From contig NZ_CP025135.1 in assembly GCF_002833405.1 (NCBI RefSeq), forward strand, positions 1,779,501 through 1,843,500: 64,000 nucleotides of DNA. Reading direction: 5' to 3'. Under the pieces are notes generated by a model. It was not told the origin of the DNA. It worked only from the letters and a program-made list of their open reading frames with translations, and searched no databases. Position 1 is the stretch's first letter. Each line of letters begins with the position of its first letter. A program made the translations under genes and the position numbers. Source of the stretch: Planococcus sp. MB-3u-03. Its GTDB lineage: Bacteria; Bacillota; Bacilli; Bacillales_A; Planococcaceae. Of this stretch, positions 18,533 to 28,398 are shown piece after piece.

Positions 18533-20059
18533 TTATTCTTCTGTATCGGCTTCTTCTTCAGCCGGTTCTTCCGTTGCTAAGCCAGCCTGCTCCATCAGGA
18601 TATCTGTTGCTTCCTGGAGCTGAGGATCTTCCGTATTGATCTTTTCGCGCAATTGGTCCATGACCGCATACGTCGTGTCTTCGGTCAATACACCGTCCGC
18701 TTCCAGATCGTTCGCTTCCTGGAATTCAGTTACGGCCTGCTCCATCTCTTCTTCGAACACGCCGTCGATTTCGCCGACTTCATAACCGAGTGCATCCAAC
18801 ATTTTCTCTGCAGTTTGCACTTGTTCGGATATGCTGCCATCTTTCAATTCGACTGACGGATCAAGGAACGGCAGGGATGCATATTCTGGATATGGAACCA
18901 CTTCATCCGGCTCGATGCCTTCTTCGTGGATCCAATTGCCATCCGGCGTTAACCATTTAGCGGTCGTGAACTTCAAGTTCGAGCCATCCGAAAGGTCATT
19001 CGCTGTTTGGACGGTCCCTTTCCCGAAGGTTTTCTCTCCGACTAAGGTAACATCCGCGGATTCGCTCATCGCTCCTGCCAAAATCTCAGAAGCCGATGCA
19101 CTGCCTCCATCGATCAGCAAGGTCACCGGAATATCCAGTTTATCGCCGCCTGTAGCGAGATACACTTCCGGCTCTTCGCCTTTTGCTTGCACTTCGAACA
19201 TTTCCTTGCCCTCTTCAATAAAGAGGTTGGAAATATCAAGCGCCGTATTCAATAAGCCGCCTGGATTCTGGCGCACATCGAGGACTGCTGCTTCCATGCC
19301 TTGTTCTTCCATGTCAGCGATGGCTTCCTGCAGTTCATCATAAGTGTCCCAGAGAAACTTGTAATATTGATGTGGGCGACTTGGTCATTGACCATTTCCG
19401 CATACACCGTTTCAATCGGGATCTCGTCACGGACGATCGTGATCTCGATCGGGTCAGCATTTTCGCCGCGCTGGATCGTCAAAGTCACTTCGGTTCCTTT
19501 TCCCCACGGATCAACATGACCGCTTCGGTTGTAGAAAATCCTTGTATGCTTTCGCCGTCAACTTCCAATATCTGGTCGTTCGGCAAGACACCTGCTTTTC
19601 AGCCGGAGAGTTCTTGATCGGTGAAACAACCGTTACATAGCCATTGCGCTCTTGGACTTCTGCGCCGATTCCTTCAAAGCTGGATGAAATGCCTTCCATG
19701 AACTGGGCAGCCTCGTTTTCATCCATATAGTCGGAATACGGGTCGCCAAGTGCATCCACCATGCCGTTGATGGCACCGTTGATCAAGTCTTCTTCCTCTA
19801 CTTCCTCAAAATACTGTGCTTCTATTTGATCGTAAGCAGAGTATAATTTCTGGAATTCCTGGCGCTCAGGACTGTTCACTTCCACTGCTTTATCTTCTCC
19901 GAAAGTTAAAGCGAAAACGGTGATGCCCGCTGTCGCGATAATCAAGAAAAAGACGAGCATGATGAAATAGAAGGTCTTCATTCGAATAAAATGCGACTTT
20001 GGTTCCTCTGCCGCCTGCGCTTCGGGTTGCTGTTCTTCGCCCGGTCGCTTTTCGTCCAT
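18533..20059 (-). pseudogene. ctpA: Carboxyl-terminal processing protease (S41), frameshifted as read
   Basis: A membrane-anchored serine protease: an N-terminal cytoplasmic segment, one transmembrane helix (FYFIMLVFFLIIATAGI), a PDZ domain (FEGIGAEVQERNGY), and the S41 catalytic domain with Ser in GGSASASEILAGA and Lys in GEKTFGKGTVQ. A peptidoglycan-binding domain (LGYEVGEIDGVFEEEM) and an acidic Glu-rich tail follow. Indels between about 19330 and 19600 break the PDZ and early protease regions, but the outer parts are in the same frame. The start is uncertain between 20059 and 20080. CtpA-type proteases act outside the membrane on envelope or signalling proteins. Confidence 0.86.
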
Positions 20060-20131
20060 ATGTTTCACCACTTTCTTCATTCACCTGACAACAAGTTTCA
20101 AAGATTTTTCGGAAACTTGGCGGGGTTAAAA

Positions 20132-20159
20132 GAAAAAGACTGCCTCGACAGTCTTTTTT
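20132..20159 (-). terminator. Terminator of deoD
   Basis: AAAGACTG pairs with CAGTCTTT around TCGAGG, with T runs, 5 bases past the deoD stop. Confidence 0.8.
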
Positions 20160-20163
20160 CCTG

Positions 20164-20868
20164 TTAGTCTTGGATCGCTGCGTCCAATGCCACAACAATC
20201 ATATCGTTGAAAGTTGTTTGGCGTTCTTCTGCAGAAGTTACTTCACCAGTCAAAAGATGGTCGCTGACTGTCAGAATCGATAGCGCTTTGCGGCCGAATT
20301 TCGCTGCTAGCGTGTACAATGCGGAAGATTCCATTTCCAAGCCAAGAATTCCGTATTGTGCCCATTTTTCGTGCTCTGCGTGTTCGTTGTAGAATACGTC
20401 TTCTGTGAATACGTTCCCTACGCGCAAGTTCAAGCCTTTTTCCTGCCCGGCTGCATAAGCCTTTTGCAGAAGGTCGAAGTTGGCGATCGGCGCATATGAG
20501 ATGCCGTTGAAGATGATGTCGTTCATTTTCGAATCCGTTGAAGCAGCCTGTGCAAGGATGACATCGCGCACTTTGACGTCTTTATGGATCGAGCCGCAAG
20601 TACCGACGCGGATCAATTTCTGCACGTCGTATTCTTGCATCAATTCCGTCACATAGATCGAGATCGACGGGACACCCATGCCCGTTCCTTGAACGGAAAT
20701 GCGTTTGCCTTTGTATGTACCCGTATAGCCGAACATATTGCGGACTTCGTTATACAATGTGACGTCTTCTAGGAATGTTTCCGCGATGTACTTCGCGCGA
20801 AGCGGGTCTCCAGGAAGCAGAATAGTATCGGCGATATCGCCTTTTTTAGCATTAATGTGGACACTCAT
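20164..20868 (-). CDS. deoD: Purine-nucleoside phosphorylase
   Basis: A 234-residue hexameric-type phosphorylase that splits purine nucleosides with phosphate into base and ribose-1-phosphate (purine salvage). Signature parts: [49 protein letters not shown] and SDHLLTGE with the catalytic Asp. The second of two adjacent ATGs (20868) fits the GTGAGG site better. Its own terminator follows; it appears monocistronic. Confidence 0.95.
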   Translation of the reverse strand: MSVHINAKKGDIADTILLPGDPLRAKYIAETFLEDVTLYNEVRNMFGYTGTYKGKRISVQGTGMGVPSISIYVTELMQEYDVQKLIRVGTCGSIHKDVKVRDVILAQAASTDSKMNDIIFNGISYAPIANFDLLQKAYAAGQEKGLNLRVGNVFTEDVFYNEHAEHEKWAQYGILGLEMESSALYTLAAKFGRKALSILTVSDHLLTGEVTSAEERQTTFNDMIVVALDAAIQD

Positions 20869-20937
20869 CATAAAACCTCACTTTATTTTAGTCGATTTAA
20901 TCATACTGTTTTTTTTAGACAAGTGCAATGAAGAGCC

Positions 20938-21153
20938 TCAAGCTGTCTCGTATTCTTCCCACATCCGGTCGAATGTGGAAGCTTGGAGAACTGGATGCGC
21001 CTTCTCTTCGACATATTGTGAGATTTCCTGAAAATCCGTACTCGTTTTCGGAAAGCTGTGATCCAAAAACATCGCCTCGGCAAATCGGGAATATTCATCC
21101 TGCACAAGCTTGCCGCGGTATTTCAATGCAAATTGATAAAACGAGCGCTCCAT
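20938..21153 (-). CDS. yozE: YozE-family small protein
   Basis: A 71-residue protein matching the YozE family (UPF0346), including DHSFPKTSTDFQEIS and STFDRMWEEYET. The fold is a SAM-like helical bundle; function is unknown. The ATG at 21153 follows AAAGGAGGAG. It lies just downstream of msrB but after that gene's terminator. Confidence 0.85.
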   Translation of the reverse strand: MERSFYQFALKYRGKLVQDEYSRFAEAMFLDHSFPKTSTDFQEISQYVEEKAHPVLQASTFDRMWEEYETA

Positions 21154-21173
21154 GAGAGGCTCCTCCTTTCAGC

Positions 21174-21199
21174 AAAAAGCCCGGACCGGAGTCCAGGCT
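21174..21199 (-). terminator. Terminator of msrA-msrB
   Basis: On the minus strand AGCCTGGAC pairs imperfectly with GTCCGGGCT around TCCG, followed by five T. Confidence 0.7.
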
Positions 21200-21205
21200 C
21201 ATCTA

Positions 21206-21631
21206 TTATTCAAATAGTTGCAGATACTCGCTATAGCCCTGCTGTTCCAATTGGTCTTTCGGAACAAAACGCAATGCTGCGGAGTTGATGCAATAGCGCA
21301 AGCCGCCGAGTTCAGATGGCCCGTCCGGGAACAAATGGCCGAGATGCGAATCGGCAGAAGCAGAGCGCACTTCGGTCCGTCTCATGCCATGGCTCGTATC
21401 GAAGCTTTCTTTGACTTCTTCGTCTTCGATCGGCTTGGCAAAGCTTGGCCATCCGCAATGGGCGTCGAATTTGTCTTTTGAGCTGAACAACGGTTTGCCC
21501 GAGACGATGTCAACATAGATGCCTTCTTCGAAATGCTGGTCGAATTCGCCTTGGAACGGCGGTTCAGTACCGTTTTCCTGCGTGACATGGTATTGCATCG
21601 GCGTCAATTTCGCTTTTAAATCGTCTTTCAT
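21206..21631 (-). CDS. msrB: Peptide methionine-R-sulfoxide reductase
   Basis: A 141-residue enzyme reducing the R-sulfoxide of methionine in proteins. The catalytic cysteine is in [19 protein letters not shown] and [11 protein letters not shown] are also present. The CxxC zinc-site pairs of some MsrB proteins are absent. The start overlaps the msrA stop (ATGA), so the two are translationally coupled. Substrate is oxidised protein in the cytoplasm, recycled by thioredoxin. Confidence 0.94.
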   Translation of the reverse strand: MKDDLKAKLTPMQYHVTQENGTEPPFQGEFDQHFEEGIYVDIVSGKPLFSSKDKFDAHCGWPSFAKPIEDEEVKESFDTSHGMRRTEVRSASADSHLGHLFPDGPSELGGLRYCINSAALRFVPKDQLEQQGYSEYLQLFE

Positions 21632-22158
21632 TTCGATTCCCCCCAATGGTTTTGGATAAATGCCTTGCGACCGGATCCTGTCGCATAGCGGTTATAATGC
21701 GTTGGGTTTTTCTGGTAATATTCTTGGTGATACGTTTCGGCCGGATAGAATTCTTTTGCTTCCAGAATATCCGTCGCGATCGGCTTCGTGAACTTGCCCG
21801 ATTGCTCCAATTGCTGTTTGGATTTTTCAGCAGCGATCCGCTGTTCTTCCGTGTGGTAATAAATGGCGGTTTTATAAGAATCGCCGCGGTCGAAAAACTG
21901 GCCGCCCGCATCGGTCGGGTCGATCTGGGACCAATACACTTCAAGCAGTTGCTCATAAGGGTAAAGCTCCGGTTGGAAGGTGATTTCAACAGCTTCCCGA
22001 TGGCCAGTCAAGTTTGTGCAGACTTGTTCATAGGTCGGATTCGGCAAATCGCCGCCTGTATAGCCACTGACGACCGCTTCGATGCCTTCGAGTGAATCAA
22101 AAGGCTGCACCATGCACCAAAAACAGCCGCCGGCAAATGTCGCTTTTTCTGTCTTCAT
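21628..22158 (-). CDS. msrA: Peptide methionine-S-sulfoxide reductase
   Basis: A 176-residue reductase of methionine S-sulfoxide. The catalytic motif GGCFWC is at residues 10-15, with [16 protein letters not shown] and the HREAVE segment following. The ATG at 22158 ([11 protein letters not shown]) is preferred by its GGAGGAG site. It forms an operon with msrB by stop-start overlap, and with ypmS 16 bases upstream. Confidence 0.94.
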   Translation of the reverse strand: MKTEKATFAGGCFWCMVQPFDSLEGIEAVVSGYTGGDLPNPTYEQVCTNLTGHREAVEITFQPELYPYEQLLEVYWSQIDPTDAGGQFFDRGDSYKTAIYYHTEEQRIAAEKSKQQLEQSGKFTKPIATDILEAKEFYPAETYHQEYYQKNPTHYNRYATGSGRKAFIQNHWGESK

Positions 22159-22174
22159 CTTACTCCTCCTCACA

Positions 22175-22750
22175 TTATGGCTGAATCGTTACTAAAAGAC
22201 GGATGTCGTCTTCTTCAAGGTCGAACGATGTTGCGCGTACTGAAACGCCGCCGTTGATGGGAATTTCGGTGAGATTCAACACGACTTCCTCTTCTTTCGG
22301 CAGAACTTCCATAAATTCTGGAAGGTCCACGGAGTCTCGAAGCAATTTTAACGCTGATTCCGGTGGTATGTCGAGCCGTCCGACTTCGACCGAACGCTGT
22401 TCCAACAGCAAATTGCCATCCGGCAGCACAACCGGGTCGAACGTCAACAGGATCGGCAAGGTCACCCCGAATACCGTCAATTCGGTAGACAAGCTGACAT
22501 TATCGGTCACCGCTAGGCGCAAGGGCATCGGCTGGCCTTCCATCGCATCTGCGATGTAGGTATTCGCAATCCCTTCAAAGTCGGCTTTGGTCGTATTGAC
22601 GACGACTGTATTGCCTTCAGGCGGCGGGCTGCTTTCCGCTTGATAGGTTTTAAAATTATCGGATGGTGTCGTAATGAACAGGAAAAATCCAATGACGGCA
22701 ATAAGGTTCAACACCAATAACACGAAGAATGCAAAACGCCATTTTTTCAT
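22175..22750 (-). CDS. ypmS: YpmS-like membrane-anchored protein
   Basis: A 191-residue protein of the YpmS (DUF2140) type: a short basic N-terminus, a signal-anchor helix (FAFFVLLVLNLIAVIGFFLF), then an extracytoplasmic domain with FGVTLPILLTFDPVVLPDGNLLL and EIPINGGVSVRA. Function unknown. RBS GGAGG precedes MKKWRF at 22750. It follows the ypmR-like lipoprotein gene, its frequent partner, by 11 bases. Confidence 0.8.
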   Translation of the reverse strand: MKKWRFAFFVLLVLNLIAVIGFFLFITTPSDNFKTYQAESSPPPEGNTVVVNTTKADFEGIANTYIADAMEGQPMPLRLAVTDNVSLSTELTVFGVTLPILLTFDPVVLPDGNLLLEQRSVEVGRLDIPPESALKLLRDSVDLPEFMEVLPKEEEVVLNLTEIPINGGVSVRATSFDLEEDDIRLLVTIQP

Positions 22751-22761
22751 TTTTCCACCTC

Positions 22762-23559
22762 CTATCCTTGGAAGCTGATGCCGCATTGCCCCATTCTTTC
22801 AGATACGCGCTCAGCCATCAGGTCATAGCCTTTGCTGTTCGGGTGGAAGAAATCGGTATGATATACCAAATTCTCATTGCCGACGAATAAATCGCTGACC
22901 GGGACGAAACAGGCATGCGGGTCATCTTCCACTGTTTCTTGCATGACTCCATTATAGGAGGCGATAATTTGATCGAATTCCTCAACTTCATCCGTCACCA
23001 GAGAAAATGGGTTGTACAGGCCGACGACGATGAGCGGCGCGGACGGATTCAATGAGCGGATGGATGCGTAGATGGTCTCGAAGCGGTTCTGGTAGAGAAT
23101 CAATTCTTTAGTGAATGCATCGATATTCAGCGAAAACAAATCCCGTTTGACGATGCGCATGACGTCGTTGCCGCCGATCGTCATGAAAATATAATCGGAA
23201 GCGAGCAACGGGCCGGACAGCTTGCCTTGCTGGAACAGCGCCAATAATTGGTCGCTTCTCCTGCCGCGTTTCGCGGTGTTCTCAAGGGCGATGCCTTCTA
23301 CCCCGGGCCACTCAGCCATTTCGAGCGCCAAGCGGCCGGCATAACCCCCGCGGTTTTCCGTATCGCCCACGCCTTGCGACAAAGAATCGCCCAGTGCCGT
23401 GATAATGACGGTTTGCGGAATGAAGTTAGGCGGGATCGTATAGGGTGTGAACTCTACCGGCAAACGCGGCGCCGCTTCTTCTTTACCGAAATTGAACGTT
23501 GAAGCACATCCCGCAAGCACAAGCGATAAAGCGACAACAATATACAGGATGCGTTTCAC
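22762..23559 (-). CDS. ypmR: SGNH/GDSL-type lipoprotein esterase, YpmR-like
   Basis: A 265-residue lipoprotein: signal peptide with lipobox LAGC (cysteine at residue 18), then an SGNH hydrolase domain with the nucleophile block GDSLSQG, block III GGNDVM and the catalytic Asp/His in DFFHPNSKGYD. It should act as an esterase or lipase on the outer face of the membrane; its substrate is unknown. Next gene is ypmS in the same direction, 11 bases away. Confidence 0.85.
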   Translation of the reverse strand: MKRILYIVVALSLVLAGCASTFNFGKEEAAPRLPVEFTPYTIPPNFIPQTVIITALGDSLSQGVGDTENRGGYAGRLALEMAEWPGVEGIALENTAKRGRRSDQLLALFQQGKLSGPLLASDYIFMTIGGNDVMRIVKRDLFSLNIDAFTKELILYQNRFETIYASIRSLNPSAPLIVVGLYNPFSLVTDEVEEFDQIIASYNGVMQETVEDDPHACFVPVSDLFVGNENLVYHTDFFHPNSKGYDLMAERVSERMGQCGISFQG

Positions 23560-23588
23560 GTCCGTCTCTCCTTCATATTTCTTTTAGT

Positions 23589-24427
23589 TTACTCCGTATA
23601 ATACATGAAACCGATGGCGCCAATTCCGGTATGCGTGGAAATGACTGGTGTCGTGAAATCATAACGGACCCCGGCAAACCCGGTGTCCTTGATTTTTTCG
23701 CGCAGCGGCTCGGCCATCGATTGGCCATTCGCCTGTGCGATGCCGACGCCTTTAACCACTTTGCCTTTTGTGCGTTCGGTGAAATCCTTCACCAAATACT
23801 CAACCACTTGCTTATGACTGCGCATTTTAGCGACAGGTGTATACTCACCATCATCAAGCGAGGCAATCGGCTTGATCTTCAGGAACGATCCGATCATCGC
23901 ACGGCCTTTGCCGATGCGCCCGCCTTTGACTAAATTATCGAGCGTATCGACAACAACATACAATTTCGTATTGCGCCGCACCTGCTCCACGCGTTCGACA
24001 ATTTCCTGGACCGTTTTTCCTTGTTTCGCCATGTCGGCAGCCTCGAATACCTGGAAGCTCAAGGCATGGGAAATATAGCGGGAATCGATGACCGTAACAT
24101 CCGAATCCGTCAATTCGGCAGCGGTGCGCGCAGATTCCACAGTGCCGCTCATGCCGCCAGTCATATGGATGGAAATAATTTGGCCCCGTCCTTGCCGAGT
24201 TCGTCATATAGCTCTTTAAAGACTCCTGGCGCCGGTTGTGAGCTCTTCGGAAATTCAGCTGAGTTTTTCATCAGTTCCAGAAAAGCTTCCGGTTCCAAAT
24301 CGACGCGGTCGAGATAGGTCTTGCCCCCGATCTGGATCGACAACGGTACGACGTGAAGCCCGTATGCTTCTATTTCTTCTGCCTTCAAATCAGCAGTCGA
24401 ATCCGTTACAATGTGAATTTTCGACAT
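23589..24427 (-). pseudogene. DegV-family fatty-acid-binding protein, one-base frameshift as read
   Basis: A 279-residue DegV-family protein once repaired. The start reads KIHIVTDSTADL, and STADL is typical of the fatty-acid-binding pocket. FPKSSQPAPGVF, then after the break MTGGMSGT, follow, and the C-terminus has HTGIGAIGFMYY. The frameshift lies near 24178-24183, where one A is missing in the codons for AKIISIHMTGG. Family members (FakB) present fatty acids to the kinase FakA for phospholipid synthesis. Neighbours include a PlsC acyltransferase, a plausible pathway link. Confidence 0.88.
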
Positions 24428-24480
24428 TCGATCACTTCCATTTCATCTGCATATAGGGTGTTTCTCTTCTTGCAAAAAGT

Positions 24481-25200
24481 TTACTGAAGCTTAGCCAGCG
24501 CTTGTTCGATGCGGCTTTTGACCACTTGCGCTGCTTTTACGCCCGCAGCGTCCAACTGTTGCGGCGTAAACGGTTCAAGCACCTGAACCCTTACATGGGC
24601 CGGGCGGATTTGGTTATTGTTGTTTTCCATAATGCGCGACGTGCCTTCGATGGCGATCGGCACGACCGGTACGCCAGCTTCTTTGGCAATGCGCATGAAG
24701 CCGGCTTTAAACTCCTTGAGCCCTTGGCCTTTACTTCTCGTGCCTTCCGGGAAAATCAGGATGGAATGGCCTTCCTGAAGCTTTCCGATGGTATCGGTGA
24801 TGGACTTGAAGGCGCTGCGGCGGTCGGTCCGGTCGAGGAATACGCAATTCATCTCTTCCATATAAGTCGGGATGATTGGGAATTTCCTCACTTCTTCTTT
24901 GGAAATAAAGCCGAACGGTTTCGGGATCGACGACAACAGCACCGGAATATCGAAATTGCCTTCGTGGTTGCTGACAAACAGCACCGGCCCTTCTGGTAAG
25001 TAATCGAGCCCGCTCACTTCGACCTGGCTGCCGGTGCGCTGCATGATGCCAGACGCCCATTTTTGGGGTTCGCTATGGATCAGCTTGCTGTATTCCTCTT
25101 GGCTCATGTTCGCTTTACGTTTTTTGAACTTCGCCAGATTGGTAGCGGCAATCGGTAAATAGCCGAATAGATAAGAAAATGTTCGGGCAGACTTAAGCAC
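24481..25200 (-). CDS. 1-acyl-sn-glycerol-3-phosphate acyltransferase (PlsC-like)
   Basis: A 239-residue acyltransferase. Motif I NHEGNFD (H-x4-D) and motif III FPEGTRSKG are clear, with IAIEGTSRI as motif IV. It transfers acyl groups to lysophosphatidic acid at the membrane in phospholipid synthesis. The GTG at 25200 follows GGGGAG and overlaps the dfrA 3' end by 8 bases, so it is coupled to dfrA, as the plsC-like ypkP is in B. subtilis. Confidence 0.88.
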   Translation of the reverse strand: MLKSARTFSYLFGYLPIAATNLAKFKKRKANMSQEEYSKLIHSEPQKWASGIMQRTGSQVEVSGLDYLPEGPVLFVSNHEGNFDIPVLLSSIPKPFGFISKEEVRKFPIIPTYMEEMNCVFLDRTDRRSAFKSITDTIGKLQEGHSILIFPEGTRSKGQGLKEFKAGFMRIAKEAGVPVVPIAIEGTSRIMENNNNQIRPAHVRVQVLEPFTPQQLDAAGVKAAQVVKSRIEQALAKLQ

Positions 25201-25688
25201 CTGTTTCTCCCCCTGCATTTCGTTCGTACACCAAATAAGAATACGGGATGCCGTTCGAGTGTTGGCGTTCAGACTCCGATACTAGCTTCCATTCCCTTCC
25301 GTATTCAGGAAAAAACGTATCTCCCTCGAACGGCTGGTGGACCAGTGTAATATACAGCCTGTCGGCGATCGGCAAGGCTTTGCGGAAAATCTGCTCGCCG
25401 CCGATGACCATCACTTCGTCGTGCTGCTCTCTGGCCAGTTCGATCGCATCTTCCAGGTTATGAGTAATGTCGGCGCCTGGTGCCGTATAATCCGCATTGC
25501 GTGTCACGATGATATTGCGCCGTTTCGGCAAGGGGCGGCCGATCGATTCGAAGGTATTGCGCCCCATGACCATGCCTTTTCCGAGGGTGTGTTTTAAAAT
25601 ATGCCAAATCTTCCGGAATATGCCACGGCAATTGGTTGTCCTTGCCGATTACGTGATCTGGGTCATGTGCCACCATTAATGAAATCAT
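25193..25688 (-). pseudogene. dfrA: Dihydrofolate reductase, frameshifted as read
   Basis: About 165 residues reducing dihydrofolate to tetrahydrofolate with NADPH. MISLMVAHDPDHVIGKDNQ and LPWHIPEDLAYFK lead into the break near 25586-25592; beyond it GMVMGRNTFESIGRPLP, VMVIGGEQIF and LYITLVHQPFEGDTFFP continue. Two bases missing (or one extra) would restore the usual F-K-x-x-T-L-G. thyA lies 19 bases upstream, giving the classic thyA-dfrA pair that regenerates and uses folate. This is also the trimethoprim target. Confidence 0.9.
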
Positions 25689-25707
25689 AAGTTCTCCTCC
25701 TTGGCCG

Positions 25708-26646
25708 TTATACAGCAACAGGTGCTTTGATCCGTGGATGCGGGTCATAGCCCTCAATTTGAATGTCTTCCATGTCCATATCGAACATCGATTTGCCTTC
25801 TGTTAATTTCAAAATTGGCAAAGCTTTCGGTTCTCTGCTCAATTGCTCCTGCACTTGTTCTAAATGGTTCACATAAAGATGCGTATCGCCGGTCGTATGA
25901 ATGAATTCACCAGGCTCGAGCCCGCATTCCTGTGCAACTAGATGCGTCAAAAGGGCGTAGGACGCAATATTGAACGGCACGCCGAGAAAGACGTCCGCGC
26001 TTCTTTGGTATAGCTGGCACGACAATTTGCCGTCTGCTACGTAAAACTGGAACATGATGTGGCAAGGCGGAAGCGCCATATCATCGATGAATTCCGGATT
26101 CCATGCCGTTACCAAATGGCGGCGCGAGTCTGGATTGTTCTTGATCGATTCAACGACATTTTCAGCTGGTCAATCTGGCCGCCGTCAGTCGCTGCCCACG
26201 ATCGCCATTGCTTGCCGTAAACCGGCCCCAAATCACCGTATTTTTCGCAAACTCGTCATCTGCCAGTACTTTTCCTGGAACAGCGTCATTTGCTGTTTGT
26301 ACAGTTCTGCAAATTCCGGATCGCGCTGTGCCCGCCTACCGAAATCATTCATGTCCGGCCCGTCGTATTCATCGCTTTCGACCCACTGGGCAAATGCCCA
26401 CTCATCCCAAATGTGGTTATTATCTTTCAATAAAGTTTGGACGTTCGTATCGCCTTTGATGAACCAGAGAAGTTCAGAGACGATCAGGCGAAACGCTGTT
26501 TTTTTGGTGGTCATGAGCGGGAAGCCCTCTGCCAGGTCAAAGCGCATCTGGTGGCCGAATACGCTGAGCGTCCCGGTCCCCGTACGGTCTTCTTTTTTGG
26601 CTCCTTGATCCAGAATATGTTCACACAACGCTAAATATTGTTTCAT
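25708..26646 (-). pseudogene. thyA: Thymidylate synthase, two frameshifts as read
   Basis: About 312 residues, the long form also seen in lactobacilli and staphylococci. It methylates dUMP to dTMP with methylene-tetrahydrofolate. The N-terminus reads [12 protein letters not shown] and [18 protein letters not shown]; the catalytic cysteine is in [23 protein letters not shown] is near the end. Breaks near 26240-26250 and 26160-26170 separate these from the middle part, which in other frames reads [13 protein letters not shown] and NPDSRRH. First gene of the thyA-dfrA-plsC operon. Confidence 0.92.
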
Positions 26647-26741
26647 GCAATTCCCTCCATTATTAGTATCATCATAACAAAAACAACTCGAATAAGAAAA
26701 ACTTTAAGAGTATCACAGCTGAAGAAAGAAATGGGCGAATT

Positions 26742-26770
26742 AAAAAAAACCGTTATCGTGATAACGGTTT
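26742..26770 (-). terminator. Terminator of ypjP
   Basis: Perfect AACCGTTATC/GATAACGGTT stem followed on the minus strand by eight T. The hairpin begins at the ypjP stop codon. Confidence 0.85.
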
Positions 26771-27363
26771 CAGGAAAGCCATTTAGGCGGTGTATTTTTT
26801 GACCAGTAGATGTCCCCGATGCTGATGTGGCGCTGGTACTGATCGCTTGCTAAATGGTAATGGAAATTGAACGAATAGCCTTCAAGCGGTTTTTTCTCAG
26901 TCCGGACATGGAAGCGGATTTCATCTTGCCCGCTGTCTTTGTCGTAAACGTGGAAAATCTTCTCGGCGTGGTCGCCGGACGGTTTTTCGGAAATCGCCAA
27001 ATTGCGCAATCTGTCTTTGCCGTATGCAGCCAGTTCCGTGTCGATGACGTCCTGGATCGTCGGCAAAATGCGCGTACGGAATTCCGAATCGATCACCGGG
27101 CCAATGCGCGAACCGAATTTTATGTAGGACTGTTCTTCCGCAGCTTGGCGGAAATCGGCAAGAATTGAGTCTGCCGTCACATAATATTCTGCAGGGTCGA
27201 TCCATTCAAGCGTAAATTCTTTTGTTTGCCCTTGGCTTGCATGTGTTTTTGGGCTATCCTCTTCATCGAGCAAGGACTCCCAAATCATATGGTTTGGCGT
27301 AATGGCTCCTAGCGTCAGAACCGTTACAGCAACCATCAAGGACTTCTGCCACCAACTCTTCAT
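26770..27363 (-). CDS. ypjP: YpjP-like protein
   Basis: A 197-residue protein with an N-terminal signal-anchor (SLMVAVTVLTLGAIT) and an extracytoplasmic remainder ending DIYWSKNTPPKWLS. It resembles YpjP of Bacillus, whose function is unknown, and occupies the same place upstream of the thymidylate synthase gene. The ATG at 27363 follows GAGGGTG. It has its own terminator, so it is probably separate from thyA. Confidence 0.75.
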   Translation of the reverse strand: MKSWWQKSLMVAVTVLTLGAITPNHMIWESLLDEEDSPKTHASQGQTKEFTLEWIDPAEYYVTADSILADFRQAAEEQSYIKFGSRIGPVIDSEFRTRILPTIQDVIDTELAAYGKDRLRNLAISEKPSGDHAEKIFHVYDKDSGQDEIRFHVRTEKKPLEGYSFNFHYHLASDQYQRHISIGDIYWSKNTPPKWLS

Positions 27364-27509
27364 TAAACATCACCCTCAATTTTGAACATTTTGTCAAGAT
27401 AGTTATAGTAATAAACGATTTTTAAGTGGAAAGGTTTCATCTTGTTCCATTTCATTGTACAATAAAGCGAGTAAGTACGCCTTGTTTTTTTCAAAAAGGA
27501 GGAATTTTC

Positions 27510-27587
27510 ATGGACGCGTCATTATTGATTGGATTGGGTCTATTGTTTATGCTTGTGTATTTGACTTCGCTATCCTTTACAGACTAA
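27510..27587 (+). CDS. 25-residue single-helix membrane peptide
   Basis: MDASLLIGLGLLFMLVYLTSLSFTD: a single hydrophobic helix with acidic ends. AAAGGAGG sits seven bases before the ATG, and the stop codon runs directly into an intrinsic terminator. A TACAAT -10-like element lies about 45 bases upstream. Strong RBS plus dedicated terminator argue for a real gene although it is too short to be found by usual ORF cutoffs. The function is unknown; regulators of membrane complexes often look like this. Confidence 0.6.
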   Translation: MDASLLIGLGLLFMLVYLTSLSFTD

Positions 27588-27617
27588 AAAAAATCTCCCG
27601 CTTTGGGAGATTTTTTT
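27586..27617. terminator. Bidirectional terminator between the small peptide and ypiP
   Basis: AAATCTCCC pairs with GGGAGATTT around GCTTT, with A and T runs on both sides; it serves the converging genes. Confidence 0.8.
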
Positions 27618-28398
27618 ATTGGCTCTTATTCATTTGTATGACGCCGAAATGGAATTTCGTATTTGGGCGCACGCGCCGATTGAAGCCGAACGCCTCAAAA
27701 TCAGTCGAGCGGAAATGCGCTTTCAAGACGACGCTTTTCCTTGCGACGCGCTTCGCTTCCTCTACCCATTCCTGCGTCAACTGCCCGTGGTCCGCGTTGT
27801 TCCGGAGTGGCGCAAAGTTCGACGCTTCGGCAATCTGTTCCGTGAACATCGGATCCATGTAAACGACATCGAAGGAATCATCATCAAGGCCCTTCAAATA
27901 ATCGACCGCATTTTTCGGGACAACTTGGATGCGCCTCATCGATTCGTGCAGCTTTGGCATATCCTGATAATTTTTCAAGCCTTCACGGATGACATGAGCG
28001 ATGACCGGGTCGCTTTCACAGCCAACCACTCGCCCCGTCTCCCCAACGACAAGCGAAGCGATGAGCGCATCACTCGCCATGCCGAGCGTGCAATCCAGAT
28101 AGGCATCGCCCGGCTCGAGTCCTGAGACTTCAACGAGCGGATCGTTTCCGAGCGGCCGCTTCGAGCGAAATGCCGCCGAATTGGGATGAAAAAAGAACGG
28201 CTCGCTTTGTCCGACTGGATAAAGCTCGAGCCGTTCTTTTTTGCAGACGATGACGTCCGCCGCTAGTTCTTCGTGCAATTTGTAGATCGGCCGCTTATTG
28301 CGCTCGACTGCCTGCAGGCCAAGGAGCTGTGCCGTCTCTTGCACGCGGCGCTTGGTCGCATCAGTCGGCCGGTAAGCGGTCGTGACGATCATCTTCAC
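27616..28398 (-). CDS. Class I SAM-dependent methyltransferase, YpiP/RsmJ-like
   Basis: A 260-residue predicted methyltransferase. The SAM-binding region reads YLDCTLGMASDA, and VYMDPMF is the motif IV seen in RsmJ-like 16S rRNA guanine methyltransferases. It resembles the B. subtilis YpiP protein. The start GTG overlaps the stop of the bacilliredoxin gene (GTGA); an ATG two codons later is the alternative. The RNA substrate is inferred from the family only. Confidence 0.82.
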   Translation of the reverse strand: MKMIVTTAYRPTDATKRRVQETAQLLGLQAVERNKRPIYKLHEELAADVIVCKKERLELYPVGQSEPFFFHPNSAAFRSKRPLGNDPLVEVSGLEPGDAYLDCTLGMASDALIASLVVGETGRVVGCESDPVIAHVIREGLKNYQDMPKLHESMRRIQVVPKNAVDYLKGLDDDSFDVVYMDPMFTEQIAEASNFAPLRNNADHGQLTQEWVEEAKRVARKSVVLKAHFRSTDFEAFGFNRRVRPNTKFHFGVIQMNKSQ

